NCBI GenBank assembly: GCA_905221605.1
Contig: CAJNDS010001469.1
Span: forward strand, 293,501 to 357,500
DNA: 64,000 bases
Direction of reading: 5' to 3'
DNA from: Symbiodinium natans
Taxonomy: Eukaryota > Sar > Dinophyceae > Suessiales > Symbiodiniaceae
The position numbers and the translations under genes were made by a program. Below, piece after piece: positions 20,072 to 30,322 of this stretch (position 1 is its first letter; each line of letters opens with the position of its first letter). Below the pieces are notes generated by a model. It did not search any database. It was not told where the DNA came from and saw only the letters and a list, made by a program, of their open reading frames with translations.

Positions 20072-22110
20072 AAGCCACCCGAGCCATGCTGCGCCCGCCC
20101 GCCAGGTGCTACCGGGTGTTCAGCCAGCCGATGTTCCCAGCGCAGCGATCGAGACTCCCGAAGCCGGTGCCGAGACACAGGCCGTTGCCGTTGCAGTGTC
20201 GCTGTGTTGCCTTGCAGTTTTGGGTGCTGTTCAGTGCACTGCTGACTGCCGGTATGTGGTTGTGCATGTGGACACGCAGCTTAAAGAAAAACCCGGGCCC
20301 GCCCACCTTCCAGGTGCTACCGGGCGTTCAGCCAACCGATGTTCCCAGCGCAGCGGTCGAGATGCCCGAAGCCCGTGCCGAGACACAGGCCGTTGCCGTT
20401 GCAGTGTCGCTGTGTTGCCAGTGTTGCCTTGCAGTTCTGCACTGCTGACTGCTGACTGGTATGTGGTTGTGCGTATGGACATGCAGTTACCCGAAAAGAA
20501 AAGCTAGCAAACCCGAGCCCGCCCACCTTCCAGGTGCTACCGGGCGTTCAGCCAACCGATGTTCCCAGCGCAGCGGTCGAGATGCCCGAAGCCCGTGCCG
20601 AGACACAGGCCGTTGCCGTTGCAGTGTCGCTGTGTTGCCAGTGTTGCCTTGCAGTTCTGCACTGCTGACTGCTGACTGGTATGTGGTTGTGCGTATGGAC
20701 ATGCAGTTACCCGAAAAGAAAAGCTAGCAAACCCGAGCCCGCCCACCTTCCAGGTGCTACCGGGCGTTCAGCCAACCGATGTTCCCAGCGCAGCGGTCGA
20801 GATGCCCGAAGCCCGTGCCGAGACACAGGCCGTTGCCGTTGCAGTGTCGCTGTGTTGCCAGTGTTGCCTTGCAGTTCTGCACTGCTGACTGCTGACTGGT
20901 ATGTGGTTGTGCGTATGGACATGCAGTTACCCGAAAAGAAAAGCTAGCAAACCCGAGCCCGCCCACCTTCCAGGTGCTACCGGGCGTTCAGCCAACCGAT
21001 GTTCCCAGCGCAGCGGTCGAGATGCCCGAAGCCCGTGCCGAGACACAGGCCGTTGCCGTTGCAGTGTCGCTGTGTTGCCAGTGTTGCCTTGCAGTTCTGC
21101 ACTGCTGACTGCTGACTGGTGTGTGGTTGTGCGTATGGACATGCAGTTACCCGAAAAGAAAAGTTAGCAAACCCGAGCCCGCCCACCTTCCAGGTGCTAC
21201 CGGGCGTTCAGCCAACCGATGTTCCCAGCGCAGCGATCGAGATGCCCGAAGCCCGTGCCGAGACACAGGCCGTTGCCGCCGCAGTGTCGCTGTGTTGCCA
21301 GTGTTGCCTTGCAGTTCTGCGCTGCTGACTGCTGGCTGGTATGTGGCTGTGCGTATGGACATGCAGCTTCCCCGAAAGGAAAAGTTAGCAAACCTGAGCC
21401 CGCCCGCCGCCCGCCTGGCAGGAGCTACCGGGCGTTCAGCCAACCGATGTTCCCAGCGCAGCGATCGAGACTCCCGAAGCCGGTGCCGAGACACAGGCCG
21501 TTGCCGTTGAGTGTCGCTGTGTTGCCTTGCAGTTTTGGGTGATGTTCAGTGCACTGCTGACTGCCGGCCGGTATGTGGTTGTGCATGTGGGCATGCAGCT
21601 TCCTCGAAAAGAAAAACCCGGGCCGGGGCCCGCCCACCTTCCAGGTGCTACCGGGCGTTCAGCCAACCGATGTTCCCAGTGCAGCGGTCGAGATGCCCGA
21701 AGCCTGTGCCGAGACACAGGCCGTTGCCGTTGCAGTGTCGCTGTGTTGCCTTGCAGTTTTGGGTGCTGTTCAGTGCACTGCTGACTGCCGGCCGGTATGT
21801 GGTTGCGCATGTGGACATGCAGCTTAAAGAAAAACCCGGGCCCGCCCACCTTCCAGGTGCTACCGGGCGTTCAGCCAACCGATGTTCCCAGCGCAGCGGT
21901 CGAGACTCCCGAAGCCCGTGCCGAGACACAGGCCGTTGCCGTTACAGTTTTGGGTGCTGTTCAGTGCATTGTTGACTGCTGGTATGTGGTTGCGCATGTG
22001 GACAGGTGACAGGCGACAGGTTGCAGGTTGCAGGCTTTGCAGCTACCTCGAAAAGACATAAGCCAGCCCGGGCCGCATCCGCCCGCCAGGTGCTACCGGG
22101 TGTTCAGCCA
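20072..22110 (+). repeat. 220-bp tandem array with an exon-like open frame in every unit
   Basis: The word GTGCTACCGGG (or a close variant) starts at about 20106, 20314, 20534, 20754, 20974, 21194, 21423, 21645, 21857 and 22089. The spacing is exactly 220 bp over five consecutive cores, and the units at 20534 and 20754 appear identical, so amplification is recent. Each unit has AAGCTAGCAAACCCGAGCCC, then CCACCTTCCAG (acceptor-like), then about 100 bases encoding VLPGVQPTDVPSAAVEMPEA and RAETQAVAVAVSLCC, which ends hydrophobic, then a spacer with stops. The frame is kept in all units despite substitutions, with indels confined to the spacer. A tandemly multiplied exon is the simplest reading; a non-coding satellite is the alternative. 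Confidence 0.85.
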
Positions 22111-22534
22111 ACAGCAAGTGAGAAGCTTGAAGCCCAGGTGGCCCAGGTCCCCCAAGTTTCTTGTGTTGTCAGAGCCGGGAGGGAGGGTAGCTAGCAGTGT
22201 TGCAGTGTCGACACGCGGTTGTTCCTGTGGACGTGTGGGGGTTTGCAGTTTGCAGTGGTTTGCAGTTGGGCAGGTTGCAGTTTACGATAATAAGGACTAA
22301 AGAAAGGGGGCACCGAGAAAAGATGATAGACCGTAGACCGGATAGACTTCGCAAATTCGCCACAAATAGGTTCGATTCGTAGGATCTCCTTATCCTTATG
22401 CCTTATGCTGCTCAGGACACCAACATCCCAGTAAGCGACCCCTCAATATCGTAATCCGCCAGGCCCCCGAATGACAGGCCCAGACCCCGACACCGGCCCC
22501 CAGGTTGCAGCGGTGTGGTCTTTGAAAAAGAAGT

Positions 22535-23400
22535 TAGCAAACCTCCCCGCCGGGTGGCGCACGCCTGGCAGGTGCTACCGGGTGTTCAGCCAACCGACGA
22601 CTCCATTGCCGCGACCGAGACGCTTGAAGGTAAGACGCAGGCCGTGTTGTCAGAGCCAGGGTAGTAAAGCAGCGTTGCAGTTGTGGTGGTGTTGCGTTTG
22701 AGCTTGGTTTGTCGGGCTGTTACTAAAGCAGTGTGTTGCAGTTGCAGTGTAGATGCGGTGGTTCATTCGCCCCCCCCCCCCCTCCCCCCGCCCCCGAATG
22801 ACTCAGTTGCGCTGAAAGTTTGAAAGTAGTCGAAGTTAGCAATTCAGCGAGGCCGCTAAGCCCGCCCACTGGCGCCCGCACGCCTCGCCCCAGCCCCCGC
22901 CAGTCCGCCAGGCGCTAGCCGGTGACGTTCCCAGTGCTGTGGTCGAGACTTCCGAGAACAAGAAGGGTCCGACAGAGGCCGGGCGGGCACAGCCAGTGGC
23001 TGCGGCAAGAGCCACTGTAGGTAGTGACGGTAGTGTGTGGCAGTGTGCTGGGCGTTGCCTTTGAAGTTTTGTTTCCGTGGCTGCGCAGCGCGCTGCTGTA
23101 ACTCTAAGAGTCCGAGCAAGCCCACAACAAGCCACGCCCGCCCAGGCGGCCCAGGCGCTATCCAGTGTTCAGCCAGCAGATGTTCCCAGTGTCGCGATCG
23201 AGGCCCGGGCGGCCAGGGACAGGGTTGAGATTGAGGCCGTTTAGGCTGAGGCCGAGAGCTGAGGCTGAGGCGGTCACTTGTCAGTCCGTGTCTGTCACAA
23301 ATGGTCACCGAGCTGCCCAAGCTTCAGAGAAGTTAGCAAGGCCAAGCCGCGCCCGCTGGGCCGCTAGGCCCTTTAAGTGGGATCGCAATAGCCAAGGTGC
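22535..23400 (+). repeat. Diverged copies of the 220-bp unit
   Basis: Recognisable relatives occur near 22530-22640 (GTGCTACCGGGTGTTCAGCC), 22830-22990 (AGTTAGCAATTCAGC, then GACGTTCCCAGTGCTGTGG), 23115-23250 (TTCAGCCAGCAGATGTTCCC) and 23330-23380 (GAAGTTAGCAAGGCCAAGCC). They keep the exon-like core with changes and lack the regular period. They are probably older duplicates flanking the recent expansion. A C-rich homopolymer at 22770-22790 lies between two of them. Confidence 0.7.
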
Positions 23401-23573
23401 AACGGTGCAACTATGTCTTTTGGTATGCTAGCCTAGCAGGGTCCCGGGTTAGCAGGGCTGGCAGTTCCCCATAAGATCCGAGTCCCGAGTCCCGTGATGC
23501 AATTCGCCATGGGTGGCGACGGCGGCGGTGGCGATATTTTGCTATAATAGCCGACACTGGCCTACACGTTCGA

Positions 23574-24760
23574 ATGGCTGCGCCACGGGAGCGACGGCTG
23601 CAGATGTGCGTGATCAGTGCACCTGTTCGCGAAGTTCTGCAGCGAGGAGTGCAGGATTTGCTGGACCCCGGGCTGTTATGGACCAGCGTGCCACATGCTG
23701 CCTCTAGCGATCTCTGGGCTTGCTTGGATCGCCATGAAGATTTTGAGCGGATCCTGCATAGTTGCTTGGTGATTCCAACAACGGAGATGAGCGTGTGCAA
23801 ATGGAGAATGCGTGCGTATTTCGAGGATGAAGACGGCTTCCGCTTTATGCTCTTGTTGAAGCACCAGGTGCAACCGATGACGCTGGTGGTCAGGCCTGTG
23901 AGCTTGCTTGTGGTGTTCGCGTTCGCTCACCCATTTGGTGCCTCGTCCACACCCAGCAAGTATACCGTCAGCTGGAAACTGGGCAGCTTTCCATCGTGGC
24001 ATGCTTGCAGGGCAATCGCGAGGCAGGGGCTGGGGATGCTTGGGGCGGGTCGACGGCAATGGGGGCTGGCTGGCCAGGGTCGATTTGGTTGGTGGGTTTT
24101 GTGTGGCTGTGGCTCCTGCCTGCTTAAACTTTCAACAGTGATCTTGAACTTTTTTCTTTCCCTGGTAGGCCTGCCCTGTTGATTTCGAGCAGAAGGCCGC
24201 TGTCCACCCTGCACGACCAGATGTTCGCGCTAGTGAGGCTATGCGGCGGTGCAGTGCAGTGGAGGTGATTCCCCAACCTCCAAACCCCTGACCTCCCTCT
24301 TGCTTCCATGGACAGGCGTTTGTATCATGGCATCTTCAGCAGCATCGACTTCCAGACATTCCGGAAACTCGTCTAATGTTTCATTGGGTCGGCCAAACCA
24401 CAAGTGCAGCGTTGCGCAGTCTGTGCTGTCAGTACGCGTCGAGCAATGACGAATCGACGAATGTCTCCAAGGCTTGTCCTGAACAAACGTCGTGTGCCCG
24501 GCGCGCATCTGACTATGGACTCGTCCGTGGGGCTGTTCCTACATGAGACTGCAGACCAGGCCGGACCAGCACACCTGCCTGTGCCTGACGTGACTCCCTT
24601 GACATGTCGTTTCAGTTTTCAGTCTTCAGTTGTCAGAGTCAGTTGCATATTTTTTTCTGAGATGGCCTTTTTGCAGGGGTCTGAGTATTCCAGCCGATCC
24701 CGATCCAGATCAAGCTCAGCTTCAAGTTCAGGCCTCTGTTTCTACTCGAATCATTGATTG
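23574..24760 (+). CDS. Multi-exon gene, unrecognised
   Basis: ATG 23574 opens MAAPRERRLQMCVISAPVRE and continues as ordinary soluble protein with DLWACLDRHEDFERILHSCL and KWRMRAYFEDEDGFRFMLLL to a likely donor at about 23897 (GGCCT|GTGAGC). Later exon candidates are ~24170-24268 (CPVDFEQKAAVHPARPDVRA), ~24315-24540 (SAALRSLCCQYASSNDESTN) and ~24675-24757 (Ser/Arg repeats). The first exon is convincing; the rest is tentative. No domain is recognised. The Arg/Ser-rich end is reminiscent of disordered nuclear proteins, but this is composition only. Confidence 0.45.
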
Positions 24761-24769
24761 CTGATCACG

Positions 24770-25530
24770 GATCCCGGAGTTTAATCTTTGACATTGTTTT
24801 GCACTCGTTCATGAAGATGATGAGCTTGTGAAAGAGCTTGATGCAGTTTGTCATGGGCCACGCGGCCACGCGGCCACACTGTCACTGTCCACAGCGATTC
24901 TCAGGTGCCGACGATGATGATTCTGAACTGGCGATCTCCGAAGGGGCACCTAGCAGCTGATTCCCGGCAGTGGCAGTCACCTACCGTGTGGATGTGTGTT
25001 TTCGTACAAGTCCTTGGGAGCGGGGACCAGACTGGCAGTGGCCTAGCCTAGGCCACCTAGGCCTAGGCCAGTTTTGGTTTTCTTTGCAGTAGGGAGCAGA
25101 GGCAGCAGAGTGGTTCACACGTGTCACTGCGACACATGTAGTCTCACATTTCCAGCCTGAGAGTCTGAGATCGGCCTTCTAGGGTCTCCGGCTCATGAAG
25201 GATGATGGTGCCAGAGTGCCAGACTTAAACTGCTGAGGCTCCATTGGTACACATATGGATAACACTCCTCTACTCTGTCATTTCAATCAGCATCTCCTGA
25301 TCGTTATTTCTGGCACAAGGTGTCACAAGGCTACCCGCAAGCCTCCCAAGAAGGATTCTGGATCCTGTTGCTTTCTATTCCGGAAACGGAGACCTTGTCG
25401 TCGCGCCTTCCGAAAGCAAAATCGAACCAGCCTTGAGCCGCCGCTGCTGAGTCACTGATAATCACTTCCCCCTAATATACAAGGGCCTCTCCCCTCCCGC
25501 CCCTCCCTTGTACAAAACCCCCAAATGGTT
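24770..25530 (+). other. No gene seen
   Basis: Short unlinked frames only, including an acidic fragment at ~24908-24960 (ADDDDSELAISEGAPSS) that may be an exon tail of the preceding gene. CCTAGGCCACCTAGGCCTAGG at about 25046-25066 is a small palindromic cluster. Confidence 0.4.
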
Positions 25531-25735
25531 TTTGGTATTGGGGGGTGGGGGGGGGGGGGGGGGGGGGTGGGGGGGCGGTTTCTTATCGTATGTCCGAAAA
25601 ACCAGCAGTGTTTAGGGTTTAGACTCTAGACGGTTTAGGTATCCAACCCAAAACCATCAGCCCCAAACCCTACGCCCGAAACCCCTAAGCCTAAACCCTA
25701 AACCCAGGCCCCAAACTGGCCCAAAGCCCTAAGCC
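25530..25735 (+). repeat. G-rich tract followed by mixed telomere-like words
   Basis: A run of about 35 G with two T interruptions (25541-25576) is followed by TTTAGGGTTTAG and, after 25640, by CCCTAAACCC/CCAAAC words in the opposite sense, so the orientation flips within about 80 bp. Confidence 0.75.
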
Positions 25736-26184
25736 ACAAACCCCACGCTTGAGCTTTGAATGGTTCAGCCCTTATGGCTCTTGGGGGCTTCAAGGTCTTG
25801 CGGGGCCCTAGAGCTCTGAGGGTTTAAGGACAACTTGGGCTTTCAGAGGATTTTCGGGGTGTCGGGGGCTGGGCATGAGGGTTTCAGTGAGTTGTGCGGT
25901 GCCCTTAATATTGACAGGTGCGGGGTCGGGATTTTGGACCAGGGGGAGGGGGTTACATACGATTGTGCAATCTTCTTGTCCATGGCATGCCTGTCAGCCA
26001 CTGGCACTGCCAGGCGGATAAACCCATCAATTCCAGCTGCTGCGACCCGAACAGTGCAGTCTCCAGACTCAGAATCTGGGTTAGGTTTGTTGTTGTGAAC
26101 AATATGGCTGCGACATGAAGAGAGGTAGCGGTAGCGGGCAGGGAGTGAGCGTGAGGGAGGGAGAGACGAGACTGGCAAGGCAAC

Positions 26185-27455
26185 AAGTGGAGGCGGAGAC
26201 CTGCATCGATCTTTGCAAAACGCCGACCTCAAAGTTGCCGTCGATGTTCTGAACACAGCCCGTCGTGCGTGCGGCGCGATCAACAGCTCCAGCGAAGACA
26301 GTGACGATGAAGGGGGCAACGACGCGAAGGTGAAGGCCAAGGCCAAGGCATCGCAGGAGCACAAAAACCTGAAGCGGAAGCGCAAGGACAAGGACAATGA
26401 TCACCGTGTGGCGGGCAAGTCCCCGGCATGCAAGCCTGGAATTATGGAGATGGAGGCTGCGCTTCAGAACAAGCGCGACGTAGCCTTCACTGAGAATCCT
26501 GAGAAGAAGCACCAGAAACAAGGCAATGAGAAGCTCAAGAAGACAAAGGATGACGATGACGATGAACCTGAAACTGAAACCCAGGCTCGTGACTGTAATA
26601 GCTGTGTAGCTTCACGATTGTTGCTGTCACTGTCGTTGTCGCGAGCGACGCATGGGTTCATGACATGACTGTTCAAGCTGCCCTTGTCAGGATGCCGGAG
26701 ACTTGGCTCCAGAGGCCACCGCCGCCGAATCCAAACCGAAGATAGAGAAGGCCCAGAAGGAGAAGAAGGACAAACACCACAAGCTTGACAAGAAGAAGGA
26801 TAAGAAGGAGAAGAAGGAGAAGAAGGAGAAGAATGAGAAGAAGGAGAAGAGTAAGGATCAGAAGGATAAGAAGGAAGGGGCTGAAAAGGATGCAGGCAAG
26901 AAGGAGCACAAGCGTGCCAAGAAGGAGAGTGACAACCCCGAGCCTGAGGGGACAGAAGCGAGTGCTGAGACGGCTGCTGTGGCGGAAGATGGCCCACGCG
27001 AAACAAAGAAGAGGGCTGCGCCGCCACAGTCGTCTGTGTCAGAAACAGCCAAGGCCAAGGCCAAGGCAAAAGCAAAAACCAAAGCAAAGGCGAAGGCAAA
27101 GGCAAAGGGCGCAGCGCTCCCACCGGTCCCGAAGTTCCCCAAGGGAAAGGGCGAAAAGGGAAAAGCCAAAGCCGCGGCTGCTACGGCTGGTGGCAAGCCA
27201 GGCATCGCGGGGTTTGTGGGATTTGTGGGTTCAAGCGGGGCTGTTCAAGGCTTCAAGTTTGGCTCGCCGTTTATGGTTTCAGTGCTAGATGGTTAGATGG
27301 TGTGTGGCCGTGGAGGTGCCGTTGCGGACGATGACGATGATTCGAAGCCATTGGCCAGCGTGTTCTTTGCGAAGGATGCGAGGACATTGACCAGCATGTT
27401 TGGCTATGACAAGAAGCAGGCGGCTGACCCTGCAGATTCTGCAGATGTGGACTGA
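26185..27455 (+). CDS. Lys-rich nuclear-type protein, three exons with checked splices
   Basis: The first visible exon (to 26584) contains NADLKVAVDVLNTARRACGA, an acidic patch and KNLKRKRKDKDN. GC-AG intron 26585-26690 (CAG|GCTCGT ... CTTGTCAG|GAT) is phase 0. Exon 26691-27215 has a long KEKK/KDKK repeat, EPEGTEASAETAA, then AKAKAKAKTKAKAKAKAKG and ends ...KPGIAGF. GT-AG intron 27216-27296 leads to the last exon 27297-27455 (DDDDDSKPLASVFFAKDART, LTSMFGYDKKQ) with TGA at 27453-27455. All three exons agree in phase. The Lys/Ala repeats resemble linker-histone or ribosome-associated tails, but that is composition, not homology. The start codon is unresolved: an ATG at 26115 opens a different frame. 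It is the last gene before the strand switch. Confidence 0.65.
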
Positions 27456-28659
27456 AAGTCCATGTCATGTGTCACCAGCCACCAGCCTTGTGACAGTGTG
27501 ATCAGTGATCCTTCCGAGACGGAGGGTCGGGTTTGCCTTAAGCTCAGGGCTTAGGCCGAGGGCTGAGGCTGAAGGGGGCAGGGGAAAAGCATGTTATCAT
27601 GGGCTCGGACGAACGCCAGTGCCAGCAGCGCACAGTAGCAAGAGCCACCATCACTACACCTATATAACTAGATATACCTGATTGCAGTCCGGCCTGTGTG
27701 GGTCATGCTGAGTAGGATGCTGTGACAGCCGTGACGCGCGACTTTTTTCATTTGAAGGACAAAAGAGGTTTTCGACTTCAGTTGCTCAGTTTCATCGCCG
27801 GAAAGTGGGCCAACATCTTCCCGCACCAGAGGTTTGAAGTTTGAGACCATGAGAGGCGAGAGGCTAGGAACAGGCGTAACATCCCTGAAGCTTCCCAAAT
27901 CATCTCCCGCCAAATCGCCAAAGGTTTTAAGTTTGAGGTCATGAGAGGCTACTAACAGGCGTAACATCCCTGAAGCTACCCAAAGCCTGCATTTCCATCG
28001 CCCCAAACTTGCCCAACATCTTCCCCAGCAAAGGGTTTGAGGCAGTTTGAGGCTCATTTGAGTTCATTTGAGGCCTTAAACTTTCATGTGCCGACAATTT
28101 GCGTGCTTTCATGCCTGCTTGCTGGAAAACAGTTCTATGCCTGAACTGGTTGCAACCACACAGATGTCACAGAAGTCTATTTTGTTAAGTCTGCGAAGTC
28201 TTGTTTCTTCCCTAGATTGGTCAAATGTTGTCAAAGTTTGTCACACGAAAGAATTTTGGCACGATCTGAGGCCCCCAGAGCCCACAGGCCAGACCAGCTC
28301 TTATGCCGAATCCTGCGGATTTGCACACTTTTACACCGACTCGGGCCTTAATGACCGAGGCTTATGCTTAATTGCAGCAGAAAAGCGTGGGTTGCGGAAC
28401 TCCACAGGAATCAGGCTTAGAAATCATCCCTAAATAGTCTTCAGAAGAAATCAAGTGCCTTCAGGGAGTCGGAGGCTGAGGCCATTCTTGTACCCGAGTC
28501 TTCAGCCCCTTCGTCCGTCCTGCAGTGTCGACCATCTGTCAATTGCTTGTCATTCATCATTATGCCGCGTTTAACAACATCAGGGTCCTATCCGCGGCAG
28601 CGGCTTCTGCGTCGGAGGAGTCCGCAGTCTTCTGCGCAATGGCTCGGCAACATAAAACT
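27456..28659. other. Convergent strand-switch region
   Basis: The forward-strand block ends at 27455 and the reverse-strand block ends near 28660, so their 3' ends face each other across 1.2 kb. A forward frame at 28086-28433 and a reverse frame at 27668-28057 are open, but both lack coding character and the second crosses a duplication. No terminator or polyadenylation signal could be identified. Confidence 0.5.
27828..27992 (+). repeat. ~90-bp direct duplication in the strand-switch region
   Basis: AAGTTTGAGACCATGAGAGG ... AACAGGCGTAACATCCCTGA at about 27838-27897 recurs as AAGTTTGAGGTCATGAGAGG ... AACAGGCGTAACATCCCTGA at about 27930-27976, with a 14-base deletion in the second copy. Confidence 0.8.
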
Positions 28660-29457
28660 CTAAGACCAACCACGCAAGGCGTGCAAAATTGCCTTCCTCT
28701 TCGGATTCTTCTTTTTAGCAGGCTTGGGTCCTGGCTTCTTGGCCGCGCCTGTCAACTCATCTTCTGAGAATGGGCTGACCACACGACATGCTGAGTCTGT
28801 GGCCTGAAGTTCGGCTTGCCGGCTTCTTTCTGGGGGGCTCTGCGTCCTCTTCGTCGTCGTCCTCATCACGGCCCCCTGCAGCATCCTCAGCACTGTCGGC
28901 ATCGGTCTCCGTCTTCTTCTGCTTCTTCTTGCCTTTGGCTTTCGCCTTGGGTTTTTTCTTGTCTTCCTTCGGAGCCGCCACCTCCACCTTGTAGCTGGTG
29001 ACCTTTGACTTATTGGCAGTCGTGTCATCAGAGTCCCCACTGCCATCAGCTTGGTAAGGCTTGGGGCATGCATCTGTGACCGTCGATGGTCCAGCAGCAG
29101 ATGTTCCAGCATCGCCAGCTGAATCAGCCAACTTGGCTGCCCCGAGCCTGGCAATTGACGTCCTGGACTCATTCGTAGGAGTAGGCCTAGGTCCCCTGAT
29201 CTGGCCAGGCCTGCGTTGGCCAGAAGCGTCACCTTTTAGGAAGGTGTCCAAGTTGAAAGCCTGAGTTTGCACAGATGCAGCTAGTCGAAAGGTGTTAAGA
29301 GCATCATGCTAAGGCTAATCATGGTACGCGCTGGGCGTCCTGCTGGGGCAATCGTCTCAAAACTCTTGGCAGAGCCACCACCCACACACTCCACGGAACT
29401 CGAGTCTTCATCAGACTCCAAGTCACGGAAGTCCAAGCTGCGCTTTGCCCCTGCCAT
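28660..29457 (-). CDS. Lys-rich acidic protein, reverse strand, unrecognised
   Basis: The chosen start is ATG 29457 (MAGAKRSLDFRDLESDEDSS), just after a TTCTGACAG acceptor-like site that could also be a trans-splice site. Exon 1 ends at 29328. Intron 29281-29327 is only 47 bp (C|GTACC ... GACTAG|CT) and the join gives a continuous GRPAPASVQTQAFNLDTFL. Exon 2 has KKKPKAKAKGKKKQKK and an acidic stretch with GGRDEDDDEEDAEPPRKKP, and stops at 28757 in this frame. A neighbouring frame continues with SEDELTGAAKKPGPKPAKKK to about 28660, so an intron or indel near 28800 probably extends the protein. It looks like a disordered nuclear protein. It is the terminal gene of the reverse block, tail to tail with the similar Lys-rich gene at 26.2-27.5 kb. 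Confidence 0.55.
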
Positions 29458-30322
29458 CCTGTCAGAAAGCATAGTACAATGACAAGCAAACAACATGCTT
29501 CCACACAATGAATCAATGACGGCCTCTGTGGCTCTGAGGCACTTCAGCTACGAAAGGGTGAAAAAATGCTGCTGCAGAACAATAAGTGTATTGCACGTGC
29601 TTGCAACATGTCGCACTGCCATGCAAAAGACACCGCTCCCAAACAACAAGCAACAAGAAGCATTGAGGGCAGCCACTCGACACAGCAAGTTTGCATTCTG
29701 CGCAAAGCACACTGTCCAATCGCATACAAATGAACTACTTGAAGTAGACTGTCACAGATCAAATGGGTGTCAGGTCGCAAGCTCATAGTAGGCAGTTCGT
29801 GGGATTTGCTTGGCTGGTATTTTGCATGTTGCAAATATCGTATTCTAAATCGAAGCCATGTGCCTGTGACCGTTGCTACAGAAAAAATCTGCTAATCAAA
29901 GCAGCTCTGCGCAAGCTTGCTTACATCAAGCGAACAATGGTATCGGCTGCCAAGTTCAGAAGGCCACATAGCATTGCCACCGGCCGCTGGGGAACAAGTT
30001 TCGCCCCAGCACGGCCTTCTGATTCCAACCTGCCACCAACACATAAAAAATAAACAGGCTGCTTCCTTGCAAAAACAAGCACAAGTTCCGAGGCCTGAGA
30101 CGCCAGCCAATCTTCAACGTTGGACTCGAAGCCAAACCTGAGATGTCCAGCTTGGCACCGAAGGTCAGCGACGAAGCCTTGCATTCAATTCAATTTATTG
30201 AATTGACTGAATTAAAATTAAATTCAGACGTAAATCTGACTCTTGAATATGTGACAGTGAGTAATATAATTAAATTTAAAAATTAAATTAAAATAAAAGA
30301 ACAATAAATGAATTTAATTCAG
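29458..30322. other. Intergenic, with an AT-rich islet at its right edge
   Basis: Frames in 29495-30180 on both strands are short and of mixed quality; none was accepted. At 30183-30322 the sequence turns abruptly AT-rich (ATTCAATTCAATTTATTGAA, then AAATTAAATTAAAATAAAAG), ending at the stop of the next reverse-strand gene. Confidence 0.5.

Noticed and set aside
28086-28433. Plus-strand gene in the strand-switch region
   Set aside because: An open frame of 115 codons with no domain, low-information composition and no neighbouring exon; kept only as part of the gap description.
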